64,000 bases of DNA from Gymnothorax reevesii (taxonomy: Eukaryota > Chordata > Actinopteri > Anguilliformes > Muraenidae). Below, one piece after another: positions 35,291 through 43,273 of this stretch. The stretch lies in contig CM056583.1 in the NCBI GenBank assembly GCA_029721435.1, positions 94,059,575 through 94,123,574 of the forward strand, in the 5' to 3' direction. A model generated the notes under the pieces. That model was given only the letters and a program-made list of their open reading frames with translations, ran no database searches and was not told the origin of the DNA. A program made the translations under genes and the position numbers. The number at the start of each line of letters is the position of its first letter. The stretch's first letter is position 1.

Positions 35291-35426
35291 TTAGGTTTAG
35301 GAGAGTAATCTTCCTTTCCCAAGTTTCCCCTTATGAGGGCACCTTGGGAAAGAAAAGTTTGCACAGTCCATTCAGTGTACTGGAGCCTTTATATTGGAAG
35401 AATTTGGTCCCTTTTGTGGTGAAGTA

Positions 35427-37628
35427 TTAGGTGCGTTTGTTGAGTCCTCTTGGGAACAATGTGTTTAGCTTTGTGATCCAATGTTTTTCTGTCCTACGTC
35501 TGTCCTCCGGTGTCCAGTTGCTGTTCGTCTGAAGCCCGGATATTTCTAGTGCCTCAAGTCCATGGTGAAGGAAGTGAGCAACTAGATGTGTGTCTGTGTC
35601 TTTATGATTTCTAATGTTATATATGTGTTGAGCTAATCTAGTCCTGATCTTGTTACCCGTCTCTCCTATATATTTAACGTCACAATTGTTGCACCTAATG
35701 ACATATATGCAGTTCTTTGTATCGAGTGTGAGTGTTTGTTTGATTAGGTATGTTATGTTTGTTGTGTTGTTCTGGATTGTTGTGGCTTGTTTGTAAAACA
35801 CTGGGTCTTGTGCATGTACCGTGTTGATTTCTGGTAATTTGCTGTTAACCAGATGGTCCTTGAGGTTCTTTCCTTTTTTATATGCTGAGATGATTTTGTG
35901 GTCCTCGAGTATGTCCGTGTTTCGTAGGGATCTGTTTAAATTTATCTTAATTTTAATGTTTGCTGCTTGGCTGAATGCTGAGTAGGTGGTGATGAGTGGG
36001 ATTATTTTTCTCGGATCCTGTGGTCTCGTGGTTAGGAGGTTTTTCCGGATCCGTCTGAGGAATGATCTACTGTAACCCCTGGGTTTCAGTGCTTTGAAGA
36101 GGCTTTGGGTAGCCTCTTCAAAATCTGTTGCCTGTGTGCAGATTCTGTGGTACCTGAGCAATTGTGATTTGATCAGGCCTTTGAAAGTATGTTTTGGATG
36201 GAGACTGTTTTTGTGTAAAAGTGCGTGTGTGTCTGTGTCCTTAAAGAAGACCTTTGTGTCTAATGTGTGTGTCTGAGTAAATGAGGGTCCTTTATATGTG
36301 GTGGTGTCCAAGAAATCTATGTGTTCTTTATGTGTGGTGTATTTAACTGTGATTGTTCTGTGGTGTGTGTTCAGGATATGAATGAAGTTTTTGAAGTCCT
36401 CTAGGCTATGTGTCCATGTTCCCCATATGTCATCTAAGTATCTAAAGTAATTGGTGGGTAGTTTGGGGCATTTTTCAAAGACAGTCTCCTCCCAATGTGC
36501 CATGTAGATGTTGGCATAGGCTGGTGCAAATTTTTTTCCCATAGCTGTGCCACTGATTTGTAGAAAGAATTCCTTGTTGAATTCAAAATCATTTTTGGTG
36601 AGGCTGATTTCCAAGAGTTGCAGGAGAGATGAGTCCGGTCGATTGTCATCCGGATATTTTTCCATCCAGGCTTTTACCGCGGATAGTCCCGCCACTGTGT
36701 TTATGTTTGTGTAGAGACTGTCTATGTCTATTGTGAATAGGATAGCTTCCTGTGCTATTTTGGTGTTTTTTACTTTGTGTATAAAATCGTATGTGTCCTT
36801 AATGTAGCTGTCGTGTTTTGTGGATAGTGGAGTGAGGAAATAGTCTATATATTCAGCAATCCTGTAGGATTCACTGTTGCAGTCTGAGACAATGGGTCTC
36901 CCTGCTGGGATCTCATATGGTAGGGTCCAGGACTGTGGCGGTTTGTGTATTTTGGGGAGGAGGTAGAAAATCCTAGGTCTAGGATTGCCCTCTCCCCTGA
37001 GGTAAAAGCTTTGTTTTTTAGTGATCCGCTTGCTCTCTAAGAGTGTTTGTATTATGTTGTGTATTTCCTGGGCTGTGTCTGGATATATGGGTCTTGGTAA
37101 TTTTCTGTAGTGTGCTGTGTTATTTAGCTGTCTATTAGCCTCATGTATGTATTGTGCTCTGTCCATGATCACTATGGCACTCCCCTTATCTGCTGGCTTT
37201 AAGATGATTTGTTTGTTTTTTGCCAGCTGGTGTAGGGCTTGCCTCTCCCCTCTGCTGAGGTTGTTTTTGTCTTTGTAATTTTGTGGGTTCAGTGCCTTGA
37301 TCAGGGTATTGTTGTGTTTGATAATTTGTGTAATTTCCTCTGGAATTTGGTCAGTCCTTGGTTCCCAGGTGGACTTTGGGATGAATGGTGTGCATTGTGT
37401 GTCTTCCGCTCCCTCAAAGAAGGCCGCCAGTTTTAGTTTCCTGTGGAATTCCTGGGCTTCTCCCTTGAGGGTTTCTTTTTGTTTTTTGTGTGTGTTTGTG
37501 GTGGGTATAAATGATAAGCCTTTGTCCAAAAGGCTTAACTGGTCCTGTGTTGGTTTGTAGTTTCTGGCCAGAATTATTATGTTCTTATTCCCCTCCCTGT
37601 TTGTGTTTGGGTTTGTGGGGATCTTTAG
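35427..37628 (-). CDS. ORF2 copy A: reverse transcriptase with GIY-YIG endonuclease
   Basis: 700 codons from the TTG at 37529, plus an upstream extension in the same frame to the slip site at 37628. Domains are as in copy B. It is fully open despite the loss of ORF1's 5' part, so it can no longer be made as an ORF1 fusion. It differs from copies B-F at RKNLL (others RKNFL) and TIQNN (others TIKNN). Confidence 0.93.
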   Translation of the reverse strand, partial: LKIPTNPNTNREGNKNIIILARNYKPTQDQLSLLDKGLSFIPTTNTHKKQKETLKGEAQEFHRKLKLAAFFEGAEDTQCTPFIPKSTWEPRTDQIPEEITQIIKHNNTLIKALNPQNYKDKNNLSRGERQALHQLAKNKQIILKPADKGSAIVIMDRAQYIHEANRQLNNTAHYRKLPRPIYPDTAQEIHNIIQTLLESKRITKKQSFYLRGEGNPRPRIFYLLPKIHKPPQSWTLPYEIPAGRPIVSDCNSESYRIAEYIDYFLTPLSTKHDSYIKDTYDFIHKVKNTKIAQEAILFTIDIDSLYTNINTVAGLSAVKAWMEKYPDDNRPDSSLLQLLEISLTKNDFEFNKEFFLQISGTAMGKKFAPAYANIYMAHWEETVFEKCPKLPTNYFRYLDDIWGTWTHSLEDFKNFIHILNTHHRTITVKYTTHKEHIDFLDTTTYKGPSFTQTHTLDTKVFFKDTDTHALLHKNSLHPKHTFKGLIKSQLLRYHRICTQATDFEEATQSLFKALKPRGYSRSFLRRIRKNLLTTRPQDPRKIIPLITTYSAFSQAANIKIKINLNRSLRNTDILEDHKIISAYKKGKNLKDHLVNSKLPEINTVHAQDPVFYKQATTIQNNTTNITYLIKQTLTLDTKNCIYVIRCNNCDVKYIGETGNKIRTRLAQHIYNIRNHKDTDTHLVAHFLHHGLEALEISGLQTNSNWTPEDRRRTEKHWITKLNTLFPRGLNKRT

Positions 37629-37634
37629 TTTAAA
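37589..37634 (-). promoter_or_regulatory. -1 frameshift signal, copy A
   Basis: Heptamer at 37628-37634 with a stem 6 nt downstream, identical to copy B. Not functional as a fusion signal here, since ORF1 lacks its start. Confidence 0.7.
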
Positions 37635-38468
37635 TGGTGGAGCCAGTGGTCCAACATCTTGCTGGCTGTTCTGTCTGTCCAGTGGATGTTGTCCTGTGTT
37701 GTACGGAAGTCCCCCTCTGGAAGCTTTGGAATGTGTGGCATGTTCCGGCGGATGTGCTCGTTAATTTCCTCCAGGTTGGACTTCTGGCGGGGATCCAGGC
37801 TAGTGGAATAATTGATGATTGGGATCCAGATTTCTGCAGCAGGGAAGGTGGTTTTTGCAGCTCTCAGCATGGTTTGTAGTTGCTTGATTGCTGTCTTCTT
37901 TGGGTGCTGGTCCTTATTGTTGATTCCGAAGGACAAGACGACTCGCTGGATCTTGGAGTCTGTAGCCGTCTTTTCCAGGAGTCCCGCGGCATGGTAAAAT
38001 GTTGCCCCGGGGTAGCTGTCAATCTGGAGGTCTCCTCTGGAGTGGGATGGGATCCTGGAGAGGTTGGAGTCCCCCAAGATCACATTGCTGCCCGTGATGT
38101 TGATCCTCCATTCTTGGATCTTCCTGTTGGATCGCGGATGCCTTGTGGGGTGGAAGGTTCCATTTTCCTCTCTGGCCCCATGGGTGTGGGGTGGGGGAAC
38201 AGGTGTAAGTGGGTGAGTCGGGTTAGGTATAGGTGTGTAGTTAGGGTTAGCGGTGGAGTTAGGGTTAGGGGTGGGAGTGGGGTTAGGTGTGGGGTTTGTG
38301 TTAGGGTTAGGTGTGGGGTTAGGGTTAGGGTTAGGTGTGGGGTTGGGGTTGGGGTTAGGGTTAGGTGCGGGGCTGGGGTTAGGATTAGGGTTAGGGGCGG
38401 GGTTAGGATTATGGTTAGGGGCGGGGTTGGGGTTAGGGTTAGTGTTAGGTGTGGGTGCTGAGATGGGG
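37625..38468 (-). pseudogene. ORF1 copy A, C-terminal part with SGNH domain only
   Basis: Keeps part of the Asn-Pro repeat, the complete SGNH domain (GDS, GINN, DNIH) and the stop at 37625. The N-terminal half is missing. The frame stays open through the adjoining telomeric repeats, which also encode Asn-Pro, and into copy B's 3' region as far as 38614, but it has no ATG there. Confidence 0.9.
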
Positions 38469-38540
38469 TTAGGGTTAGGGTTAGGGTTAGGGTTAGGGTT
38501 AGGGTTAGGGTTAGGGTTAGGGTTAGGGTTAGGGTTAGGG
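38469..38540 (+). repeat. Telomeric repeat (TTAGGG)x12 between copies A and B
   Basis: Twelve perfect units fused on the left to the GGGG where copy A breaks off, and on the right to the 3' end of copy B. The GGGG-TTAGGG joint is what telomerase addition onto a broken end ending in G would give. Confidence 0.97.
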
Positions 38541-38563
38541 TTAGGTTTAGGAGAGTAATCTTC

Positions 38564-38602
38564 CTTTCCCAAGTTTCCCCTTATGAGGGCACCTTGGGAA
38601 AG
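38564..38602 (-). other. 3' UTR hairpin of the element
   Basis: On the sense strand CTTTCCCAAG pairs with CTTGGGAAAG (10 bp, perfect), with an inner CCCT/AGGG, ending about 23 nt before the telomere-like 3' terminus. The same hairpin is in every copy: 35314-35352, 43729-43767, 48898-48936, 54069-54107, 59238-59276. By analogy with other target-primed elements it may be the reverse transcriptase recognition site; this is inference. Confidence 0.75.
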
Positions 38603-38676
38603 AAAAGTTTGCACAGTCCATTCAGTGTACTGGAGCCTTTATATTGGAAGAATTTGGTCCCTTTTGTGGTGAAGTA

Positions 38677-40878
38677 TTAGGTGCGTTTGTTGAGTCCTCT
38701 TGGGAACAAAGTGTTTAGCTTTGTGATCCAATGTTTTTCTGTCCTACGTCTGTCCTCCGGTGTCCAGTTGCTGTTCGTCTGAAGCCCGGATATTTCTAGT
38801 GCCTCAAGTCCATGGTGAAGGAAGTGAGCAACTAGATGTGTGTCTGTGTCTTTATGATTTCTAATGTTATATATGTGTTGAGCTAATCTAGTCCTGATCT
38901 TGTTACCCGTCTCTCCTATATATTTAACGTCACAATTGTTGCACCTAATGACATATATGCAGTTCTTTGTATCGAGTGTGAGTGTTTGTTTGATTAGGTA
39001 TGTTATGTTTGTTGTGTTGTTCTTGATTGTTGTGGCTTGTTTGTAAAATACTGGGTCTTGTGCATGTACCGTGTTGATTTCTGGTAATTTGCTGTTAACC
39101 AGATGGTCCTTGAGGTTCTTTCCTTTTTTATATGCTGAGATGATTTTGTGGTCCTCGAGTATGTCCGTGTTTCGTAGGGATCTGTTTAAATTTATCTTAA
39201 TTTTAATGTTTGCTGCTTGGCTGAATGCTGAGTAGGTGGTGATGAGTGGGATTATTTTTCTCGGATCCTGTGGTCTCGTGGTTAGGAAGTTTTTCCGGAT
39301 CCGTCTGAGGAATGATCTACTGTAACCCCTGGGTTTCAGTGCTTTGAAGAGGCTTTGGGTAGCCTCTTCAAAATCTGTTGCCTGTGTGCAGATTCTGTGG
39401 TACCTGAGCAATTGTGATTTGATCAGGCCTTTGAAAGTATGTTTTGGATGGAGACTGTTTTTGTGTAAAAGTGCGTGTGTGTCTGTGTCCTTAAAGAAGA
39501 CCTTTGTGTCTAATGTGTGTGTCTGAGTAAATGAGGGTCCTTTATATGTGGTGGTGTCCAAGAAATCTATGTGTTCTTTATGTGTGGTGTATTTAACTGT
39601 GATTGTTCTGTGGTGTGTGTTCAGGATATGAATGAAGTTTTTGAAGTCCTCTAGGCTATGTGTCCATGTTCCCCATATGTCATCTAAGTATCTAAAGTAA
39701 TTGGTGGGTAGTTTGGGGCATTTTTCAAAGACAGTCTCCTCCCAATGTGCCATGTAGATGTTGGCATAGGCTGGTGCAAATTTTTTTCCCATAGCTGTGC
39801 CACTGATTTGTAGAAAGAATTCCTTGTTGAATTCAAAATCATTTTTGGTGAGGCTGATTTCCAAGAGCTGCAGGAGAGATGAGTCCGGTCGATTGTCATC
39901 CGGATATTTTTCCATCCAGGCTTTTACCGCGGATAGTCCCGCCACTGTGTTTATGTTTGTGTAGAGACTGTCTATGTCTATTGTGAATAGGATAGCTTCC
40001 TGTGCTATTTTGGTGTTTTTTACTTTGTGTATAAAATCGTATGTGTCCTTAATGTAGCTGTCGTGTTTTGTGGATAGTGGAGTGAGGAAATAGTCTATAT
40101 ATTCAGCAATCCTGTAGGATTCACTGTTGCAGTCTGAGACAATGGGTCTCCCTGCTGGGATCTCATATGGTAGGGTCCAGGACTGTGGCGGTTTGTGTAT
40201 TTTGGGGAGGAGGTAGAAAATCCTAGGTCTAGGATTGCCCTCTCCCCTGAGGTAAAAGCTTTGTTTTTTAGTGATCCGCTTGCTCTCTAAGAGTGTTTGT
40301 ATTATGTTGTGTATTTCCTGGGCTGTGTCTGGATATATGGGTCTTGGTAATTTTCTGTAGTGTGCTGTGTTATTTAGCTGTCTATTAGCCTCATGTATGT
40401 ATTGTGCTCTGTCCATGATCACTATGGCACTCCCCTTATCTGCTGGCTTTAAGATGATTTGTTTGTTTTTTGCCAGCTGGTGTAGGGCTTGCCTCTCCCC
40501 TCTGCTGAGGTTGTTTTTGTCTTTGTAATTTTGTGGGTTCAGTGCCTTGATCAGGGTATTGTTGTGTTTGATAATTTGTGTAATTTCCTCTGGAATTTGG
40601 TCAGTCCTTGGTTCCCAGGTGGACTTTGGGATGAATGGTGTGCATTGTGTGTCTTCCGCTCCCTCAAAGAAGGCCGCCAGTTTTAGTTTCCTGTGGAATT
40701 CCTGGGCTTCTCCCTTGAGGGTTTCTTTTTGTTTTTTGTGTGTGTTTGTGGTGGGTATAAATGATAAGCCTTTGTCCAAAAGGCTTAACTGGTCCTGTGT
40801 TGGTTTGTAGTTTCTGGCCAGAATTATTATGTTCTTATTCCCCTCCCTGTTTGTGTTTGGGTTTGTGGGGATCTTTAG
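38677..40878 (-). CDS. ORF2 copy B: Penelope-like reverse transcriptase + GIY-YIG endonuclease
   Basis: Copies element RNA into DNA and cuts target DNA. Residues are numbered from the TTG codon at 40779. The conserved LPKIHKP block of Penelope-like RTs lies near 190, followed by [10 protein letters not shown]. The motif A region is [12 protein letters not shown], and [16 protein letters not shown] and FRYLDD (catalytic Asp-Asp 366-367) follow. The C-terminus has a GIY-YIG nuclease: CIYVIRC near 607, [10 protein letters not shown] with YIG at 620-622, Arg 629, His 635, Glu 681 and Asn 689, plus a CxxC pair. The frame has no ATG before about residue 120 but stays open upstream past 40878. The region before residue 1 ([10 protein letters not shown]) resembles the N-terminus of other Penelope RTs. 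It is therefore probably made only by -1 frameshifting from ORF1. Confidence 0.96.
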   Translation of the reverse strand, partial: LKIPTNPNTNREGNKNIIILARNYKPTQDQLSLLDKGLSFIPTTNTHKKQKETLKGEAQEFHRKLKLAAFFEGAEDTQCTPFIPKSTWEPRTDQIPEEITQIIKHNNTLIKALNPQNYKDKNNLSRGERQALHQLAKNKQIILKPADKGSAIVIMDRAQYIHEANRQLNNTAHYRKLPRPIYPDTAQEIHNIIQTLLESKRITKKQSFYLRGEGNPRPRIFYLLPKIHKPPQSWTLPYEIPAGRPIVSDCNSESYRIAEYIDYFLTPLSTKHDSYIKDTYDFIHKVKNTKIAQEAILFTIDIDSLYTNINTVAGLSAVKAWMEKYPDDNRPDSSLLQLLEISLTKNDFEFNKEFFLQISGTAMGKKFAPAYANIYMAHWEETVFEKCPKLPTNYFRYLDDIWGTWTHSLEDFKNFIHILNTHHRTITVKYTTHKEHIDFLDTTTYKGPSFTQTHTLDTKVFFKDTDTHALLHKNSLHPKHTFKGLIKSQLLRYHRICTQATDFEEATQSLFKALKPRGYSRSFLRRIRKNFLTTRPQDPRKIIPLITTYSAFSQAANIKIKINLNRSLRNTDILEDHKIISAYKKGKNLKDHLVNSKLPEINTVHAQDPVFYKQATTIKNNTTNITYLIKQTLTLDTKNCIYVIRCNNCDVKYIGETGNKIRTRLAQHIYNIRNHKDTDTHLVAHFLHHGLEALEISGLQTNSNWTPEDRRRTEKHWITKLNTLFPRGLNKRT

Positions 40879-40884
40879 TTTAAA
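40839..40884 (-). promoter_or_regulatory. -1 programmed ribosomal frameshift signal (copy B)
   Basis: On the sense strand ORF1 ends CAT TTA AAC TAA, which contains U UUA AAC (40884-40878) in the correct phase, directly before the stop. A -1 slip continues with CTA AAG ATC into ORF2. Six nucleotides (UAAAGA) separate it from UCCCC (40871-40867), which can pair with GGGGA (40843-40839), with an inner CCC/GGG. Heptamer, spacer and stem match known -1 frameshift signals. The stem or pseudoknot strength is not computed. Confidence 0.85.
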
Positions 40885-42665
40885 TGGTGGAGCCAGTGGT
40901 CCAACATCTTGCTGGCTGTTCTGTCTGTCCAGTGGATGTTGTCCTGTGTTGTACGGAAGTCCCCCTCTGGAAGCTTTGGAATGTGTGGCATGTTCCGGCG
41001 GATGTGCTCGTTAATTTCCTCCAGGTTGGACTTCTGGCGGGGATCCAGGCTAGTGGAATAATTGATGATTGGGATCCAGATTTCTGCAGCAGGGAAGGTG
41101 GTTTTTGCAGCTCTCAGCATGGTTTGTAGTTGCTTGATTGCTGTCTTCTTTGGGTGCTGGTCCTTATTGTTGATTCCGAAGGACAAGACGACTCGCTGGA
41201 TCTTGGAGTCTGTAGCCGTCTTTTCCAGGAGTCCCGCGGCATGGTAAAATGTTGCCCCGGGGTAGCTGTCAATCTGGAGGTCTCCTCTGGAGTGGGATGG
41301 GATCCTGGAGAGGTTGGAGTCCCCCAAGATCACATTGCTGCCCGTGATGTTGATCCTCCATTCTTGGATCTTCCTGTTGGATCGCGGATGCCTTGTGGGG
41401 TGGAAGGTTCCATTTTCCTCTCTGGCCCCATGGGTGTGGGGTGGGGGAACAGGTGTAAGTGGGTGAGTCGGGTTAGGTATAGGTGTGTAGTTAGGGTTAG
41501 CGGTGGAGTTAGGGTTAGGGGTGGGAGTGGGGTTAGGTGTGGGGTTTGTGTTAGGGTTAGGTGTGGGGTTAGGGTTAGGGTTAGGTGTGGGGTTGGGGTT
41601 GGGGTTAGGGTTAGGTGCGGGGCTGGGGTTAGGATTAGGGTTAGGGGCGGGGTTGGGGTTAGGATTAGGGTTAGGGGCGGGGTTGGGGTTAGGGTTAGGT
41701 GTGGGGTTGGGGTTAGGATTAGGGTTAGGTGCGGGGTTGGGGTTCGGGTTAGGGTTAAGTGCGGGGTTGGGGTTAGGATGAGGGTTAGGGGCGGGGTTGG
41801 GGTTAGGGTTAGGTGTGCGGTTGGGGTTAGGATTAGGGTTAAGCGCGGGGTAGGAGATAGGGGTAGGGCTAGGTGCGGGGGTGGGGGTAGGGTGAGGGGT
41901 AGGGGGGGGGGCTGAGATGGGGCCAGAGACGTCCTGGTGCCGTCTGTGTCTGGTTTTCTGGGGTCTCTGTGGGCGTGGCTCTGGTTCCCAGTCTCTGTGG
42001 CCTCTTGGGGTTTCCTCGTCTCTTCTTCCACCCAGTTTGCGTGCTGCTCCCTGTGGTAGATGGGTCCCCCCGGTGTGCCTGGTTGTTGTTCCACTCCTGC
42101 TGGAGTGGGCCTGTCCCAGTGTTGGCCACTCTTCCTGGGATTGGGTTCGGTCCCGCGGCGTCGCGGGGGCAGTCCCCCACGCTGTTCGCGGGGGTGGTGG
42201 AGAATCCGCCAGGGCCGCGAACCTGTTGTTTGTTGTAATTCGGGTTGTGGGTGTTCTGGCTCCGAGGATGGGGGTTACTGTCTCCTTTGCAATGTTTAGG
42301 GTAGCCGGGTGCAGTCGTCTGCCAAACTTCTTTCTGGCCCATCTGCTCGCCACCTGGAATGCCTCCTGCCAGTTAGTTAGTCGTATCCTCTCCAGTTTCC
42401 CGGTAAGGATTTTCAGGCTGTCCAGGTAGTGTTCCTCCAGAATCTGCATGCTTGTGTGGAGCCAGTTGAGGGCATTTCCTGCGAGTCTCCTCATCGTCTC
42501 CTGCGTTGGAGCGGCGGGTCTCACTAGGGTGGCTAGCTCCTGCATTTTCTTATGTAAGCTTGCTGGTGGTGTTGTTCTGGCTCCTGATACTGCGGTGTTC
42601 TGTAGGTGGTGTGTTGTCTGGATGATCCTGAAGAGGATCCTGGTCGCTTCCGGGAAAGCCGCCAT
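40875..42665 (-). CDS. ORF1 copy B: Gag-like protein with Asn-Pro repeat and SGNH hydrolase domain (596 aa)
   Basis: Starts at an ATG in good context (A at -3, G at +4). Residues 1-150 are mostly helical and basic and may bind RNA. About 150-245 is basic and Pro/Arg-rich. About 245-395 is an Asn-Pro repeat encoded by telomere-like hexamers. The last ~160 residues form an SGNH hydrolase domain (details under copy C). In this copy the repeat start is diverged (PPPTPHPTPTP), from changes near 41850-41916. ORF1 esterase domains are known in CR1-type LINEs. The role here is unknown: lipid or protein ester cleavage, or particle assembly. Confidence 0.9.
   Translation of the reverse strand: MAAFPEATRILFRIIQTTHHLQNTAVSGARTTPPASLHKKMQELATLVRPAAPTQETMRRLAGNALNWLHTSMQILEEHYLDSLKILTGKLERIRLTNWQEAFQVASRWARKKFGRRLHPATLNIAKETVTPILGARTPTTRITTNNRFAALADSPPPPRTAWGTAPATPRDRTQSQEEWPTLGQAHSSRSGTTTRHTGGTHLPQGAARKLGGRRDEETPRGHRDWEPEPRPQRPQKTRHRRHQDVSGPISAPPPTPHPTPTPAPSPTPISYPALNPNPNPNRTPNPNPNPAPNPHPNPNPALNPNPNPNPAPNPNPNPNPTPNPNPNPAPNPNPNPNPAPNPNPNPSPAPNPNPNPNPTPNPNPNPTPNPNTNPTPNPTPTPNPNSTANPNYTPIPNPTHPLTPVPPPHTHGAREENGTFHPTRHPRSNRKIQEWRINITGSNVILGDSNLSRIPSHSRGDLQIDSYPGATFYHAAGLLEKTATDSKIQRVVLSFGINNKDQHPKKTAIKQLQTMLRAAKTTFPAAEIWIPIINYSTSLDPRQKSNLEEINEHIRRNMPHIPKLPEGDFRTTQDNIHWTDRTASKMLDHWLHHLN
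41470..41916 (+). repeat. Telomere-like hexamer repeat inside ORF1 (copy B)
   Basis: On the plus strand a continuous run of hexamers: TTAGGG, TTGGGG, TTAGGA, TTCGGG, TGCGGG, TGTGGG. On the sense strand these read as Pro-Asn, Pro-Ala and Pro-Thr pairs of ORF1, and length changes are in multiples of six, so the frame holds. Equivalent blocks: 38220-38468 (A, short), 46635-47088 (C), 51804-52257 (D), 56975-57428 (E), 62144-62597 (F). Confidence 0.9.
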
Positions 42666-42806
42666 GATTTTTGGTGTGTGTTGTGTGTTGGAAAAAATGT
42701 AGTCTAGTGTTTTTTTTATGTATTTTTAGTGCAAACGGCGGTGTAGGGTTCGACTGATCGATAGCGTGCTGTCAACTCAAGGTTGACGCTTCTCAATGCA
42801 GTCTAT

Positions 42807-42812
42807 ACTTAC
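42807..42812 (-). other. Possible 5' UTR splice donor
   Basis: Sense TTG|GTAAGT lies between the hammerhead-like motif and ORF1. Penelope-like elements are known to carry introns. No clear branch point, and an acceptor before the ORF1 ATG (after the U-rich stretch near 42700) is only possible. The other copies carry it at the matching place. Confidence 0.3.
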
Positions 42813-43017
42813 CAAGACTGTTATCCTGTGGCTTTGTTGGCACCGTTAGGTTTCCACCACAGGATAGTACAGTCTGTGCAGGGTTGTCGCAGAACTCCTC
42901 CTGGGGTCCTCTTGCTAATGAGATCTGGAAAGTTTTGCTCTTTTAGGAATCAGCAGCGGGTGGATTGCTTCAGATAGTCGAAGGGATCCTGTCTCTGCTG
43001 CCCTCCAAAGCGCGCGT

Positions 43018-43063
43018 GGGTCGACACAACGTTTCGCCTTGTCTCAGGCTTCTTCAGGTGTGA
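43018..43063 (-). ncRNA. Hammerhead-ribozyme-like core (copy B)
   Basis: The sense strand has CUGAAGA (fits CUGANGA), a GCCU/AGGC stem, GAAAC and a GUC: the order of conserved parts in the small hammerhead ribozymes known from Penelope-like elements. Against it: one extra A before stem II, and helix I pairing is weak beyond one base pair. It may be degenerate or a fossil. Same place in other copies: 48189-48234, 53358-53403, 58529-58574, 63698-63743. Confidence 0.4.
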
Positions 43064-43273
43064 GTAAGTGAGTAATTTTTCTGGGTTTTATTAAGCCCCG
43101 AAGAGGACCTGTTTGAGACCACTTCTAGAGCTGATTTGATTGGTTCCCTGGCTGGTGCTGCAGTTCCCCCTGTCTTTTGTTCCCCCGACGGGCCTCCTTA
43201 ATGGTCCCGGGGTGTAGGCCATTAGCCTTTTGTTTTGCCTAATGAGTGGCTCTTTGTCATTTAAAGAAATTCT

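Larger units (their letters stand above)
35291..38468 (-). mobile_element. Penelope-like element copy A (5'-truncated)
   Basis: Sense strand is minus. It has the 3' end (35291), 3' hairpin (35314-35352), complete ORF2 (35427-37628), frameshift site (37628-37634) and the last part of ORF1. It stops at 38468, inside gctgagatgggg, where full copies continue ccagagacg. Twelve TTAGGG repeats follow at once. Its Asn-Pro repeat region is about 200 bp shorter than in the other copies. It is the most diverged ORF2 in the array (Leu for Phe in RKNFL, Gln for Lys in TIKNN). Truncation at the sense 5' side is what either incomplete reverse transcription or erosion of a chromosome end would leave. Confidence 0.92.

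Noticed and set aside
35173..35364. Asn-Pro frame across the first telomeric junction
   Set aside because: It starts in the element's 3' region without an ATG and simply reads through TTAGGG repeats.
35427..37529. ORF2 as telomerase (TERT)
   Set aside because: The C-terminal GIY-YIG nuclease, the LPKIHKP block, tandem copies and ORF1 identify a Penelope-like element. TERT-specific N-terminal domains are absent.
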